A stretch of 64,000 nt of DNA from Azoarcus sp. KH32C (GTDB lineage Bacteria; Pseudomonadota; Gammaproteobacteria; Burkholderiales; Rhodocyclaceae), in NCBI RefSeq assembly GCF_000349945.1, contig NC_020516.1:1302001-1366000 (forward strand), written 5' to 3'. Numbering within the stretch: position 1 is the stretch's first letter; each line of letters begins with the position of its first letter. Shown in pieces: positions 17,545 through 26,195 of this stretch. The position numbers and the translations under genes were made by a program. The notes under the pieces were generated by a model. That model was not told where the DNA came from and searched no databases. It was given only the letters and a program-made list of their open reading frames with translations.

Positions 17545-18489
17545 TCAAGTAGGATTACCAACTGGGTGGTCGGCGAACCAGGCGCGGGCGTCGGCCGCGT
17601 CCTTGGCGATCTGGGCCTTGAGGGCGTCGAGCGAGGCGAACTTGGTCTCGTCGCGCAGCTTTTTGACGAAATGCACGCGCAGGTGGGCGTTGTAGCAGTC
17701 GCGGTTCCAGTCGAAGAGATTCACTTCGAGCGTAGGGCGGCCGGCGCTCGTCACCGAAGGGCGCACGCCAATGTTCGCGACACCGGCGACCGGTGCATCG
17801 CCGAGTCCTTCGACGCTCACCGCGAACACGCCCGAGAGGGCCGGGCGGCGATGCTTCATCTGGATGTTGGCGGTCGGGAAGCCGAGCTTGCGGCCGATCT
17901 GGTCGCCGCGGATGACGCGGCCGGCGATGCTGTAGGGGCGGCCGAGCAGGCGCGCCGCATGGTCGAGGTCGCCTTCCGCAAGGGCTTCGCGCACGGCAGA
18001 GCTGGAGGCGCGTTCGCCGCCGATGTCGAGGGTGTGCATCGCTTCGACGCAGAACCCGGCGGCGGCGCCGCGCGCCTGCAGCATCGCGAAGTCACCCTGG
18101 CGGCGCGCGCCGAAGCGGAAGTCGTCGCCGATGATCAGGTGGCGCACGGCGAGGCCGCGCACGAGGATGTCGTCGATGAACTGGTCGGCCGTGAGCGCCG
18201 CGAAGCGCGCATCGAAACGGCAGACATGGACGCGATCGACGCTGCTCGCCGCCAGCAGCAGGAGCTTCTCGCGCAGCGAGGCGAGGCGGGCGGGAGCGTC
18301 GGCGGGAGAGAAGTATTCGCGCGGATGGGGCTCGAACGTGAGCACCACGGCGGGCAACTGACGTGCGCGCGCGGTATCGGTGAGCAGCTTGAGCAGCGCC
18401 TGGTGGCCACGATGCACACCGTCGAAATTGCCGATGGTGAGCACCGAGGGCTGTGCGGCGTGCTCGGGAATCCCGCGAAAGACCTGCAT
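17545..18489 (-). CDS. ribF: Bifunctional riboflavin kinase / FAD synthetase
   Basis: The 314-residue protein phosphorylates riboflavin to FMN and adenylates FMN to FAD. The N-terminal nucleotidyltransferase has GNFDGVHRGHQALL and the ISSTxxR-like segment (GERASSSAVREAL). The C-terminal flavokinase domain has GRKLGFPTANI and the NIGVRPSV segment. ribF upstream of ileS is a conserved order. Its 5' leader holds a terminator-like hairpin at 18499-18521 that overlaps a possible -10. Confidence 0.95.
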   Translation of the reverse strand: MQVFRGIPEHAAQPSVLTIGNFDGVHRGHQALLKLLTDTARARQLPAVVLTFEPHPREYFSPADAPARLASLREKLLLLAASSVDRVHVCRFDARFAALTADQFIDDILVRGLAVRHLIIGDDFRFGARRQGDFAMLQARGAAAGFCVEAMHTLDIGGERASSSAVREALAEGDLDHAARLLGRPYSIAGRVIRGDQIGRKLGFPTANIQMKHRRPALSGVFAVSVEGLGDAPVAGVANIGVRPSVTSAGRPTLEVNLFDWNRDCYNAHLRVHFVKKLRDETKFASLDALKAQIAKDAADARAWFADHPVGNPT

Positions 18490-18498
18490 AACCGCCTG

Positions 18499-18521
18499 AA
18501 AAAAGCCGTAATTATAACGGC
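18499..18521 (-). terminator. Terminator-like hairpin in the ribF leader
   Basis: On the minus strand GCCGT and ACGGC form a short stem, followed by six T residues that end 10 bases before the ribF start codon. It can end transcription from amiC. The loop contains TATAAT, an ideal -10 sequence for ribF on the same strand. No good -35 was found. Confidence 0.5.
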
Positions 18522-18563
18522 AACAGGGGGCTCTTGGCGCGTGCGGGCGGTCGATCCAAGCTG

Positions 18564-19937
18564 TTATGCGACCTTGTTGCGCCCCGCGGGCGGCGTGTCG
18601 CGGAAGTAGCGGCGTAGGCCGCGCAGGATCGCATCAGCCATCTTGTCCTGGTAGGCCTCATCGTTGAGTCGCTGCTCTTCCTCGGGATTGCTGATGAAGG
18701 CGGTCTCGACGAGGATCGACGGAATGTCCGGCGCCTTGAGCACAGCGAAGCCGGCCTGTTCGACCTGTCCCTTGTGCAGCGTGTTGATGTCGCCCAGTTC
18801 GTTCAGCACGGCCTTGCCGAGCTTGAGGCTGTCGTTGATCGTCGCGGTCTGCGAGAGGTCGAGCAGGGTGCGGGCGAGGTGGCCGTCTTGCTTGGCGAGG
18901 TTGATGCCGCCGATGAGGTCGGCCTCGTTTTCCTTTTGTGCGAGCAAGCGCGCAGCCGTGCTCGACGCGCCGCCTTCGGACAGCACGAAGACAGAGCTTC
19001 CGCGGGCGTCGGGGCGTACAAAGGCGTCGGCGTGGATCGAGACGAAGAGGTGGGCTTCGACGCGCCGGGCGCGGGATACCCGTTGTTGCAGTGGGACGAA
19101 GTAGTCGCCGTCGCGCGTCAGCATCGCGCGCATGTTCGGTTCGTTGTCGATGCGCTGCTTGAGGCGGCGCGCGATCGATAGCGTCACGTGCTTTTCGAAG
19201 CTGCCGCGCGAGCCGACTGCGCCGGGGTCTTCCCCTCCATGGCCGGGGTCGAGCGCGATCGTGATGAGGCGGTTCGCCGCGGGGCGATTGCTGCGCGCGG
19301 GTGTGTTGCGCTGTTCGGGCGGCGCTTCCTGACGGGCAGTCGTCGTCGGCGGCTGCGGATTCGGGGCTTGCGCCGCGGCGTTGCCGGGTTCGGGATTGGG
19401 CTGGCCCGCGGCGGCATCGAGCGGCGACGACTTCTGGATCAGCGCGAGCAGCGGGTCGACCGGGGTGGTCGGATAGAGGTCGAGGACGAGGCGGTGGCCG
19501 TAGTTCGCGACCGGCGCGAGCGGGAACACCTGCGGGTTGATCTCGGCCTTCAATTCAACGACCAGGCGCACGACGCCTGGGCGGTTGCGGCCGGCGCGGA
19601 TCAGCTTGATGTAGGGATCGGACTCGAGGACCTTGGAGGGCAGCGACTGCAGCACGCTGTCGAATTCGACGCCTTCGAGGTCGACGACGAGACGATCCGG
19701 GTCCTTCACCAGCATGTGGGTGAACTTGAGTGGCGTCGTGCCTTCGATCGTGATGCGGGTGTATTCGGCGGCGGGCCACACGCGCACGCCCAGCACGCTG
19801 GTCGCGGCCATGCCGACGGGGCTGACGAGCAGCGTCAGGCTGGCGCCGGCGAACTTGAGCAGCTCGCGGCGGGAGATGCCCGAACGAGCGGTTACTGGGG
19901 GATCCTGTTCAGTCCCGAATGCAGTTTGCTTATGCAT
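18564..19937 (-). CDS. amiC: N-acetylmuramoyl-L-alanine amidase AmiC, Tat-exported
   Basis: The 457-residue periplasmic amidase cleaves septal peptidoglycan during daughter-cell separation. A twin-arginine signal (ISRRELLKFAGASLTLL) is followed by an AMIN domain (about residues 45-150) that targets the septum. A Pro/Gln-rich linker follows. The C-terminal zinc amidase domain starts at ITIALDPGHGGEDPGAVG. The start at 19937 is preceded by GGAGG and is needed to keep the Tat signal. It makes a 46-base overlap with the end of tsaE. The tsaE-amiC pair is conserved in proteobacteria. Confidence 0.93.
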   Translation of the reverse strand: MHKQTAFGTEQDPPVTARSGISRRELLKFAGASLTLLVSPVGMAATSVLGVRVWPAAEYTRITIEGTTPLKFTHMLVKDPDRLVVDLEGVEFDSVLQSLPSKVLESDPYIKLIRAGRNRPGVVRLVVELKAEINPQVFPLAPVANYGHRLVLDLYPTTPVDPLLALIQKSSPLDAAAGQPNPEPGNAAAQAPNPQPPTTTARQEAPPEQRNTPARSNRPAANRLITIALDPGHGGEDPGAVGSRGSFEKHVTLSIARRLKQRIDNEPNMRAMLTRDGDYFVPLQQRVSRARRVEAHLFVSIHADAFVRPDARGSSVFVLSEGGASSTAARLLAQKENEADLIGGINLAKQDGHLARTLLDLSQTATINDSLKLGKAVLNELGDINTLHKGQVEQAGFAVLKAPDIPSILVETAFISNPEEEQRLNDEAYQDKMADAILRGLRRYFRDTPPAGRNKVA

Positions 19938-20407
19938 GTCCGTCCTGCCTCCGTCAGTGCCAGTGCTTCCATGCGCCGGCCCGCGCCGGATACTGTGAGT
20001 CGTACTTCGAGGTCCGGCGCGGCGATGTAGGGTGCGGCCTTGTCCGGCCATTCCACCAAACACACGCCATTTCCGGCGAAGTACTCGTCCAGCCCGGCTT
20101 CCAGATATTCCTCTGGGACTGCGAAGCGATAAAAATCAAAGTGATATAAGTCTAATCTAGAAACAACGTAAGGTTCAATCAAGGTGTATGTGGGACTTTT
20201 GACCTTTCCGGTGTGACCGAGTGCGCGCAAGGCGCCTCGGACGAGCGTCGTTTTGCCTGCGCCGAGATCGCCGCGCAGGTAGATGACAAGCCCGGCATGC
20301 AGCGTTGCGGCGAGCGCGGCGCCGGCTGCCTCGGTGTCGGCCTCGTTGTCGAGGTGCGCCGCGAGGGGGCTGCCGGTATTATCTGCAGGGTGAAGAATCT
20401 GGATCAT
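19892..20407 (-). CDS. tsaE: tRNA threonylcarbamoyladenosine biosynthesis ATPase TsaE
   Basis: The 171-residue P-loop ATPase works with TsaB and TsaD to make t6A37 in ANN-decoding tRNAs. Walker A is GDLGAGKTTL, and SPTYTLIEPY and DFYRF are family signatures. LYHFDFYR and LVEWPDKA match E. coli YjeE. The chosen ATG at 20407 lies inside the first codons of divergent queG, so the two 5' ends overlap by 18 bases. Its 3' end overlaps amiC by 46 bases. Confidence 0.93.
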   Translation of the reverse strand: MIQILHPADNTGSPLAAHLDNEADTEAAGAALAATLHAGLVIYLRGDLGAGKTTLVRGALRALGHTGKVKSPTYTLIEPYVVSRLDLYHFDFYRFAVPEEYLEAGLDEYFAGNGVCLVEWPDKAAPYIAAPDLEVRLTVSGAGRRMEALALTEAGRTCISKLHSGLNRIPQ

Positions 20408-21487
20408 CAGGAAGTCTCGTCGGAGGCTGCGGACAGCACGTCGCTGCATGGACTCGTCGCGCAGATCGGTATCTGGGCCAGCGAACTGGGTTTCGATGCC
20501 GTGGCGGTCGCGGACGTCGATCTCGCAAGCGCCGAGCCCGGGCTCGCGGCCTGGCTCGCGGACGGGTTTCACGGCGAGATGGATTATATGGCGCGGCACG
20601 GCATGAAGCGGGCGCGTCCCGCGGAATTGGTGCCGGGAACCGTGCGGGTCGTCAGCGCGCGCATGAACTATTGGCCCGATGCGGCGGAGGCGGGCGACGC
20701 GCTCGGCGATGCGAACCGTGCTTACGTGTCGCGTTACGCGTTGGGGCGCGACTACCACAAGCTGATGCGCAACCGCCTGCAGAAGCTCGCCGAGCGCATG
20801 GCTGCGGCCGCGCCGCACGGGTTTCGCGTGTTCGTCGACTCTGCGCCGGTGCTGGAAGTGGAACTCGCGAGCCGGTCGGGGCTGGGCTGGCGGGGCAAGC
20901 ACACGCTGCTGCTCGATCGCAAGGCGGGCTCGTATTTCTTCCTCGGCGAAATCTTCACCGATCTCCCCTTGCCGGTTTCGCCTCCCGCCGAGCCGCACTG
21001 CGGGACCTGTCATGCCTGTCTCGACGCATGTCCGACCGGCGCGATCGTCGCCCCCTATCGTGTCGATGCCCGGCGCTGCATCTCCTATCTGACGATCGAG
21101 TTGAAGGACGCGATTCCCGAGGAGTTGCGCCCTCTGATCGGCAACCGCATCTACGGCTGCGACGACTGCCAGTTGGCGTGCCCATGGAACCGCTTTGCGC
21201 GGCTCGGGGCGGAGGCCGATTTCCAGCCGCGGCATGGCTTGGACCGGGCACGTCTGGTCGAACTGATGGCCTGGAGCGAAGCGGAGTTCATGGAGCGCAT
21301 GGCCGGCAGCGCGATCTACCGCATCGGCTACGAGCGTTGGCTACGGAACCTGGCCGTGGGGCTGGGCAATGCGCCCAGTTCGCCCGAGGTGCTCGCGGCG
21401 CTGCAGGCGCGTGCCGACGATCCGTCGCCGCTCGTGCGTGAGCACGTCGCGTGGGCGCTCGCACAGCGCCGCGCGCGAGCGGGGTGA
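20390..21487 (+). CDS. queG: Epoxyqueuosine reductase QueG
   Basis: The 365-residue iron-sulfur, cobalamin-dependent enzyme reduces epoxyqueuosine to queuosine in tRNA. Two 4Fe-4S motifs are visible: CGTCHACLDACPTGAI and CDDCQLACPWN. The catalytic-region segment GWRGKHTLLLDRKAGSYFFLGEI precedes them. A HEAT-like tail (DDPSPLVREHVAWAL) closes the protein. No ATG fits, so GTG at 20390 is the best start. It is divergent from tsaE, as in E. coli. Queuosine precursor supply could involve FolE2 at 1853. Confidence 0.92.
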   Translation: MKNLDHQEVSSEAADSTSLHGLVAQIGIWASELGFDAVAVADVDLASAEPGLAAWLADGFHGEMDYMARHGMKRARPAELVPGTVRVVSARMNYWPDAAEAGDALGDANRAYVSRYALGRDYHKLMRNRLQKLAERMAAAAPHGFRVFVDSAPVLEVELASRSGLGWRGKHTLLLDRKAGSYFFLGEIFTDLPLPVSPPAEPHCGTCHACLDACPTGAIVAPYRVDARRCISYLTIELKDAIPEELRPLIGNRIYGCDDCQLACPWNRFARLGAEADFQPRHGLDRARLVELMAWSEAEFMERMAGSAIYRIGYERWLRNLAVGLGNAPSSPEVLAALQARADDPSPLVREHVAWALAQRRARAG

Positions 21488-21543
21488 GCTTCGGCTAGAA
21501 TCCCCTGCTTGCGCTATTGCGTTTCATTGACTCGGGTTTCCTC

Positions 21544-22347
21544 GTGGATTTCTCCCGCCCCATTGGCGTTTTCGACTCCGGCATCGGCGGCCTGACCGTC
21601 GTCCGGGCCTTGATGGAGCGCCTGCCGCTCGAAAGGATCGTCTATTTCGGCGATACCGCGCGCGTGCCCTACGGCATCAAGTCGGTCGGAACGATCGAGC
21701 ATTACACGGCGCAGATCACCGACTTCCTGCTGCAGCAGGACGTGAAGATGCTGATCGTGGCGTGCAACACGATGGCGGCGGTGGCGGTGGACGTCGTGCG
21801 GCATCGCGCCGGCGACATTCCGGTGCTCGATGTGATCGAAGCCGGTGCGCGCGCGGCGGTGGCCGAGGCGGGCGGGCGCGGCGTCGGTGTGATCGGCACG
21901 CCGACGACGATCAACAGCAATGCCTATGCGCGCCGGATTCACGAACTCGACCCCGGTGTGCGCGTGTACTCGCAAGCCTGTCCGCTCTTCGTTCCGCTCG
22001 TCGAGGAGGGCTGGCTCGATCACCCGGTGACGCGTCTGACGGCGCAGGAATACCTGAAGCCGGTGCTGGCGGAGGAGGTCGGCAGTCTCGTTCTGGGCTG
22101 CACGCATTACCCCTTGCTGAAGCCGCTGCTGCGGGAGGTCGTCGGGCCCGGCGTGAGACTGGTGGATTCCGCGATCACGACGGCCGAACTTGCGGCGGCC
22201 AAGTTGCATGAACTCGGCATCGCGAGCCGCGAGGCGGGGCCGGCGCCTTACCGCTTCGTCGTCACCGATGTGCCCTTGCGCTTCCAGACGATCGGCGAGC
22301 GTTTCCTCGGCCGCTCGCTCGGGGCCGTGGAAAAGGTCGAGTGGTAA
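21544..22347 (+). CDS. murI: Glutamate racemase
   Basis: The 267-residue enzyme makes D-glutamate for peptidoglycan. The two catalytic cysteines are in VACNTMAAV and LGCTHYPLL, and the glycine-rich start is PIGVFDSGIGGLTVVRAL. I chose GTG 21544 (MDFSRPIGVF). A TTG at 21517 would add nine residues. It follows queG in the same direction by 56 bases. The gene ends four bases before the convergent sulfurtransferase gene. Confidence 0.94.
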   Translation: MDFSRPIGVFDSGIGGLTVVRALMERLPLERIVYFGDTARVPYGIKSVGTIEHYTAQITDFLLQQDVKMLIVACNTMAAVAVDVVRHRAGDIPVLDVIEAGARAAVAEAGGRGVGVIGTPTTINSNAYARRIHELDPGVRVYSQACPLFVPLVEEGWLDHPVTRLTAQEYLKPVLAEEVGSLVLGCTHYPLLKPLLREVVGPGVRLVDSAITTAELAAAKLHELGIASREAGPAPYRFVVTDVPLRFQTIGERFLGRSLGAVEKVEW

Positions 22348-22351
22348 GCGT

Positions 22352-23215
22352 TTAGCGTTCCGGGCCGGTCGCGATCGGGCGTGCGCTATCTGCGCACCAT
22401 TCGCTCCAAGAACCGGCATAGAGTCGCGAGCCGGTGAGGCCGGCCGATTCCATCGCAAGGAGGTTGTGGCAGGCAGTGACGCCTGACCCGCACTGATGCA
22501 CGACGCGGCGCGCATCGCGGCCTTTCAGCAGGGCGCCGAATTCCTCGCGCAGCACCGAGGCCTGCTTGAAGCGGCCGTGGGGCCCGAGGTTGTCGCGGAA
22601 GAAGCGGTTGATCGCGCCCGGGATATGGCCGCCGACCGGGTCGAGCGTCTCGTTTTCGCCGCGGTAGCGGTCGGGGCTGCGGGCGTCGACGAGCATCATC
22701 TCGGGTTTGCCGAGGTGGTCGAAGACATAGGCGGCATCGACAAAGCTCGCCTGTAGCGCCGGCACGAAGATCTGCGGCCGGTCGGGTGGAGGGTATTGCG
22801 TCAGGGCCTGGGCCGCCTCGCACCATGCGACCAGACCGCCGTCGAGTACTGCGACACGTCGGTGTCCCATCCAGCGCATCAGCCACCACAGGCGGGCGGC
22901 GAACATCCCGCTGGCATCGTCGTAGGCCACGACCTGAGTGTGGTTGCCGATCCCGATTTCGCCCAGGCGCTGCGCGAGTCGGGCGGGATCGGGCAGGGGG
23001 TGACGGCCGTTGCGACCCGTCATCGGACCGGAAAGATCCTCGTCCAGGTGCATGAAGCGTGCGCCGGGAAGATGGCCGCGCGCGTAGGCCTCGCGCCCGA
23101 AATCCCGGTTCGCGAGGTCGTGGCGGCAGTCGACGATCACCCAGTCCTGATCGTCGAGGTGCTGGGCGAGTTCGTGGGCCCCAATGAGTGTGGAATATGA
23201 GGCGGCAGCGGTCAC
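22352..23215 (-). CDS. Thiosulfate/3-mercaptopyruvate sulfurtransferase, tandem rhodanese
   Basis: The 287-residue protein has two rhodanese domains. The second holds the active loop CGSGVTAC with its persulfide-forming cysteine. CG[ST]GVTA is the signature of mercaptopyruvate sulfurtransferases (SseA), although SseA-like proteins can also act on thiosulfate. EARSPDRYxGE-like DARSPDRYRGENE is also conserved. The GTG start overlaps the stop of the upstream SpoIIAA-like gene by four bases, so the two are coupled. Confidence 0.9.
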   Translation of the reverse strand: MTAAASYSTLIGAHELAQHLDDQDWVIVDCRHDLANRDFGREAYARGHLPGARFMHLDEDLSGPMTGRNGRHPLPDPARLAQRLGEIGIGNHTQVVAYDDASGMFAARLWWLMRWMGHRRVAVLDGGLVAWCEAAQALTQYPPPDRPQIFVPALQASFVDAAYVFDHLGKPEMMLVDARSPDRYRGENETLDPVGGHIPGAINRFFRDNLGPHGRFKQASVLREEFGALLKGRDARRVVHQCGSGVTACHNLLAMESAGLTGSRLYAGSWSEWCADSARPIATGPER

Positions 23216-23574
23216 CGGGCGGCTTCCTCTTCGGCTTCGAGCCAGGCGCGGGCCTCGGCTTCGTCATGGAACACGAGCACTTCGGCATCGACGAAAAGCT
23301 GCGATACCCAGGCGCTCCACGTCATCCACTGGTCTTCGGTGAGCACGGCGATGCGGCCGAAATCGTGGGCGTGCTGGCGCGAGAACTTGATCTCTTCCCA
23401 CGCAACGTCGAGCGTGAAGCCCGCCATTTCCCGCAGGTCGATGAGCAGGTTGACGGATCCCTCGAACTTGACCTTGTAATTGACCAGTTCCTCGAACTCT
23501 TTGTAGTCGGGCAGCGTGAATTCACCGAATACGGCTACGGTGACCAGATTGGCGCGGTGGTCGGTGGTGATCAT
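23212..23574 (-). CDS. SpoIIAA/STAS-like small protein
   Basis: The 120-residue protein resembles the SpoIIAA-like family (PF11964), with a STAS-type alternation of strands and helices and the segment LLIDLREMAGFTLDVAWEEIKF. There is no signal peptide or membrane segment. It has no conserved phosphorylatable serine that I can point to. It is translationally coupled to the sulfurtransferase gene by a GTGA junction. Function is unknown. Confidence 0.72.
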   Translation of the reverse strand: MITTDHRANLVTVAVFGEFTLPDYKEFEELVNYKVKFEGSVNLLIDLREMAGFTLDVAWEEIKFSRQHAHDFGRIAVLTEDQWMTWSAWVSQLFVDAEVLVFHDEAEARAWLEAEEEAAR

Positions 23575-23634
23575 GACGTCCTCCGGATGGCGACGGGATC
23601 CTGCGGACTACTATAGTCCTGGCGGGGGGCGGGT

Positions 23635-24522
23635 TCAATCGCCATGCCCGGCTTGCGGGAGCGGGGCTCCGACCGGCGGACGGACAGGCTGCCGCGCCGC
23701 GAGCGAGACGGCCGCGCCGCTGGCGATGATCAGCACGATCGCGCCCCATGCGTCGAAAGGTAGCACTTCGTTCCACAGCAGCATACCGAACAGGCTGGAG
23801 AAGATCACCGTCGTATAGGCGAGGTTGGCCGCGACGATGGTCTTGCCCAGGCGGTAGGCGCGCGTCATTGCAAGCTGCGCCATGCCGCCGAAGAGACCGA
23901 CGCCGATCAGCGTCGCCGCGCCCTTGAGGTCGATCGCCTGGAGGTCGCCGGATAGCGCCCAGGGGATTCCGAGCAGTGTCGTGACGCCGGAGAACCAGAA
24001 GACCGTTCGCAGTTCCGGTTCGCCCGCCCGGCCGAGTTCGCGCACGCTGATGTAGGCGACGCTGGCGAGGAGCGCCGAGCCGAGTCCGGCCGCCGCGCCG
24101 ATCCACTGCTCGGACTGGAGCGTGGGCTTGAGGAGCAGGACCACGCCGGCGAAGCCGAGCAGCACCGATCCGACGACCGCCGGGCGCAGCCGTTCGCGGA
24201 ACCACAGCGCGAGGAGCAGGGCCACGATGATCGGCGAAGTGTAGTTGAGCGTGACGGCGGTCGCGAGCGGCAAGGCGCGGATCGCATAGAAATAGGCCAT
24301 CAGCGCCGCCGTGCCCGAGAGTGAGCGTGTCAGTTGCAGGCGCCACTTCGGCGTATGGAGCGGGACGCGCTGGCTGCGGGCGAGCGCCGCGATGATGATC
24401 AGGCCGATGAAGCCGCGGTAGAAGACCAGCTCCCCCGTCGAGAACGTGCTGCTCCCGAGCTTGACGCAGACGCCCATGCAGGCGAAGAGGAGGCTGGCGA
24501 CGACCATCCAGAGGGATTGCAT
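23635..24522 (-). CDS. EamA/DMT-family membrane transporter
   Basis: The 295-residue protein has about ten hydrophobic helices in two EamA repeats (starting near residues 3 and 150). YAIRALPLATAVTLNYTSPIIVALL is the usual motif before the fifth helix. Proteins of this type export amino acids, metabolites or nucleotide precursors across the inner membrane; the substrate cannot be told. It is a single gene divergent from glpK. Confidence 0.88.
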   Translation of the reverse strand: MQSLWMVVASLLFACMGVCVKLGSSTFSTGELVFYRGFIGLIIIAALARSQRVPLHTPKWRLQLTRSLSGTAALMAYFYAIRALPLATAVTLNYTSPIIVALLLALWFRERLRPAVVGSVLLGFAGVVLLLKPTLQSEQWIGAAAGLGSALLASVAYISVRELGRAGEPELRTVFWFSGVTTLLGIPWALSGDLQAIDLKGAATLIGVGLFGGMAQLAMTRAYRLGKTIVAANLAYTTVIFSSLFGMLLWNEVLPFDAWGAIVLIIASGAAVSLAARQPVRPPVGAPLPQAGHGD

Positions 24523-24697
24523 GGCGGCTTGTTGCGGCGCGGCAAAACCGACATTGAATCACACCGTGGGCGCTTGTGCGACAGGTTTGCTCTTGTCATT
24601 GGCGACCCGTGGCGGCCGATGTCGTCCGGCCGACGGGATGGTCAGGCGAGGTTGGGCGCGGTAGTCTTGTGCACACGTCATGCCGGAGGGGGACGCG

Positions 24698-26191
24698 ATG
24701 GGCTATCTGCTGGCGCTTGATCAGGGGACGACGAGTTCGCGGGCGATGGTGTTCGACGGCGACGGCCGGGTCAGAGGGGGCGCGCAGCAGCCCTTCACGC
24801 AGCATTTCCCGCAGCCGGGGTGGGTCGAGCACGATCCGCAGGAGATCCTGGATACGCAGTTCGATTGCGCCCGCTTGGCGTTGGCGGACGCCGGCATCGC
24901 GGCGAAGAATCTCGCGGGCATCGGCATCACGAATCAGCGCGAGACGACGCTGCTATGGGATCGCAAGACCGGCCGGGCGCTGGCGCCCGCGATCGTCTGG
25001 CAGGACCGGCGCACCGCCGGCATGTGCGATCGGCTGCGCGACGCCGGCCATACGGACGCGATCCGCGAGCGCACGGGCCTGGAGCTGGATGCCTATTTCT
25101 CCGCGACCAAGCTCGCATGGCTGCTCGATCATCTGCCGGATGCCCGGGCGCGTGCCGCTGCGGGCGAGCTGGCCTTCGGCACCGTCGACAGCTGGCTCGT
25201 GTGGCATCTCAGCGGCGGCGTGCTGCACGTGACGGATCCGGGCAATGCGGCGCGGACGATGCTCTTCAATATCCATTCGCTCGATTGGGACGACGAGCTC
25301 CTGGCGCTCTTCGGCATCCCGCGGGCGCTCCTGCCGCGCGTCGTCGATAGCAGCGGCGTGTGCGGGACGAGCGCACCGTCGGTACTCGGCGCCGCCGTAC
25401 CGATCGCCGGCATCGCGGGCGACCAGCAGGCGGCGACCTTCGGGCAGGCGTGTTTCTCCCCGGGCATGGCCAAGAACACCTACGGTACGGGGTGCTTCCT
25501 GCTGATGAATACCGGCGATCAGATCGTCGCGTCGCAGAATCGCCTGCTCAGCACCGTTGGATGGCGGGACGCCGCCGGCGTGAGCTATGCGCTCGAAGGC
25601 AGCATCTTCATGGGCGGTGCCGTCGTGCAGTGGCTGCGGGACAATCTCGGGCTGATCCGGCAATCGTCCGAGATCGAGGCGCTCGCGGCGAGCGTACCGG
25701 ACAGCGGCGGCGTCGTGCTGGTGCCGGCCTTTACCGGTCTCGGCGCGCCCTATTGGGATGCCTATGCGCGGGGCGCCTTGATGGGCCTGACCCGCGGCAG
25801 CGGTCCGGCGCATATCGCGCGCGCCGCGCTCGAAGCGATCGCGCTGCAGACCGTCGATCTCGTCGAGGCGATGCGACGCGACGGGGCGGGACCGCTGACG
25901 GAGCTGCGTGTCGACGGCGGCGCGGCGGCGAATGATCTCCTGATGCAGATGCAGGCCGACCTCCTCGGCGTGCCCGTCGTGCGCCCTCGGATGCTGGAGA
26001 CGACGGCGCTGGGGGCGGCCTATCTCGCCGGGCTGGGAGTGGGCATGTGGTCGGGAACGGAGGATCTCGCGGCGCACTGGCAGGTCGAGCGGCGTTTCGA
26101 ACCGGTGATGTCGGCCGATGCGCGGGAGACCGCACTCGCCCAATGGCACCGGGCGGTCGAGCGGGCGCGGGGCTGGGTGAGGGCTGGGTGA
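24698..26191 (+). CDS. glpK: Glycerol kinase
   Basis: The 497-residue FGGY-family kinase makes sn-glycerol 3-phosphate from glycerol and ATP. LALDQGTTSSRAMVF is the N-terminal phosphate-binding motif, and TYGTGCFLLMNTG and the late DGGAAANDLLMQ region are typical. The ATG at 24698 is preceded by GGAGGGGGA; an upstream in-frame ATG at 24680 lacks this. No glpF facilitator is present. glpD starts four bases after its stop. Confidence 0.95.
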   Translation: MGYLLALDQGTTSSRAMVFDGDGRVRGGAQQPFTQHFPQPGWVEHDPQEILDTQFDCARLALADAGIAAKNLAGIGITNQRETTLLWDRKTGRALAPAIVWQDRRTAGMCDRLRDAGHTDAIRERTGLELDAYFSATKLAWLLDHLPDARARAAAGELAFGTVDSWLVWHLSGGVLHVTDPGNAARTMLFNIHSLDWDDELLALFGIPRALLPRVVDSSGVCGTSAPSVLGAAVPIAGIAGDQQAATFGQACFSPGMAKNTYGTGCFLLMNTGDQIVASQNRLLSTVGWRDAAGVSYALEGSIFMGGAVVQWLRDNLGLIRQSSEIEALAASVPDSGGVVLVPAFTGLGAPYWDAYARGALMGLTRGSGPAHIARAALEAIALQTVDLVEAMRRDGAGPLTELRVDGGAAANDLLMQMQADLLGVPVVRPRMLETTALGAAYLAGLGVGMWSGTEDLAAHWQVERRFEPVMSADARETALAQWHRAVERARGWVRAG

Positions 26192-26195
26192 GGGC

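Noticed and set aside
15349..18609. A plus-strand open frame of about 1086 codons antisense to ileS and ribF
   Set aside because: It is low-complexity in character (rich in Val, Arg, Glu and Asp runs), shows no domain, and lies exactly opposite two genes with intact motifs. GC-rich DNA makes such mirror frames common.
20140..20160. Another partial match to the isocitrate motif (ATATAAGTCT)
   Set aside because: It is within tsaE, lacks the palindrome, and is not upstream of a gene.
24680..24697. Longer start for glpK
   Set aside because: The ATG at 24698 has a strong ribosome site immediately upstream and gives the usual N-terminus; the longer start would put that site inside the gene.
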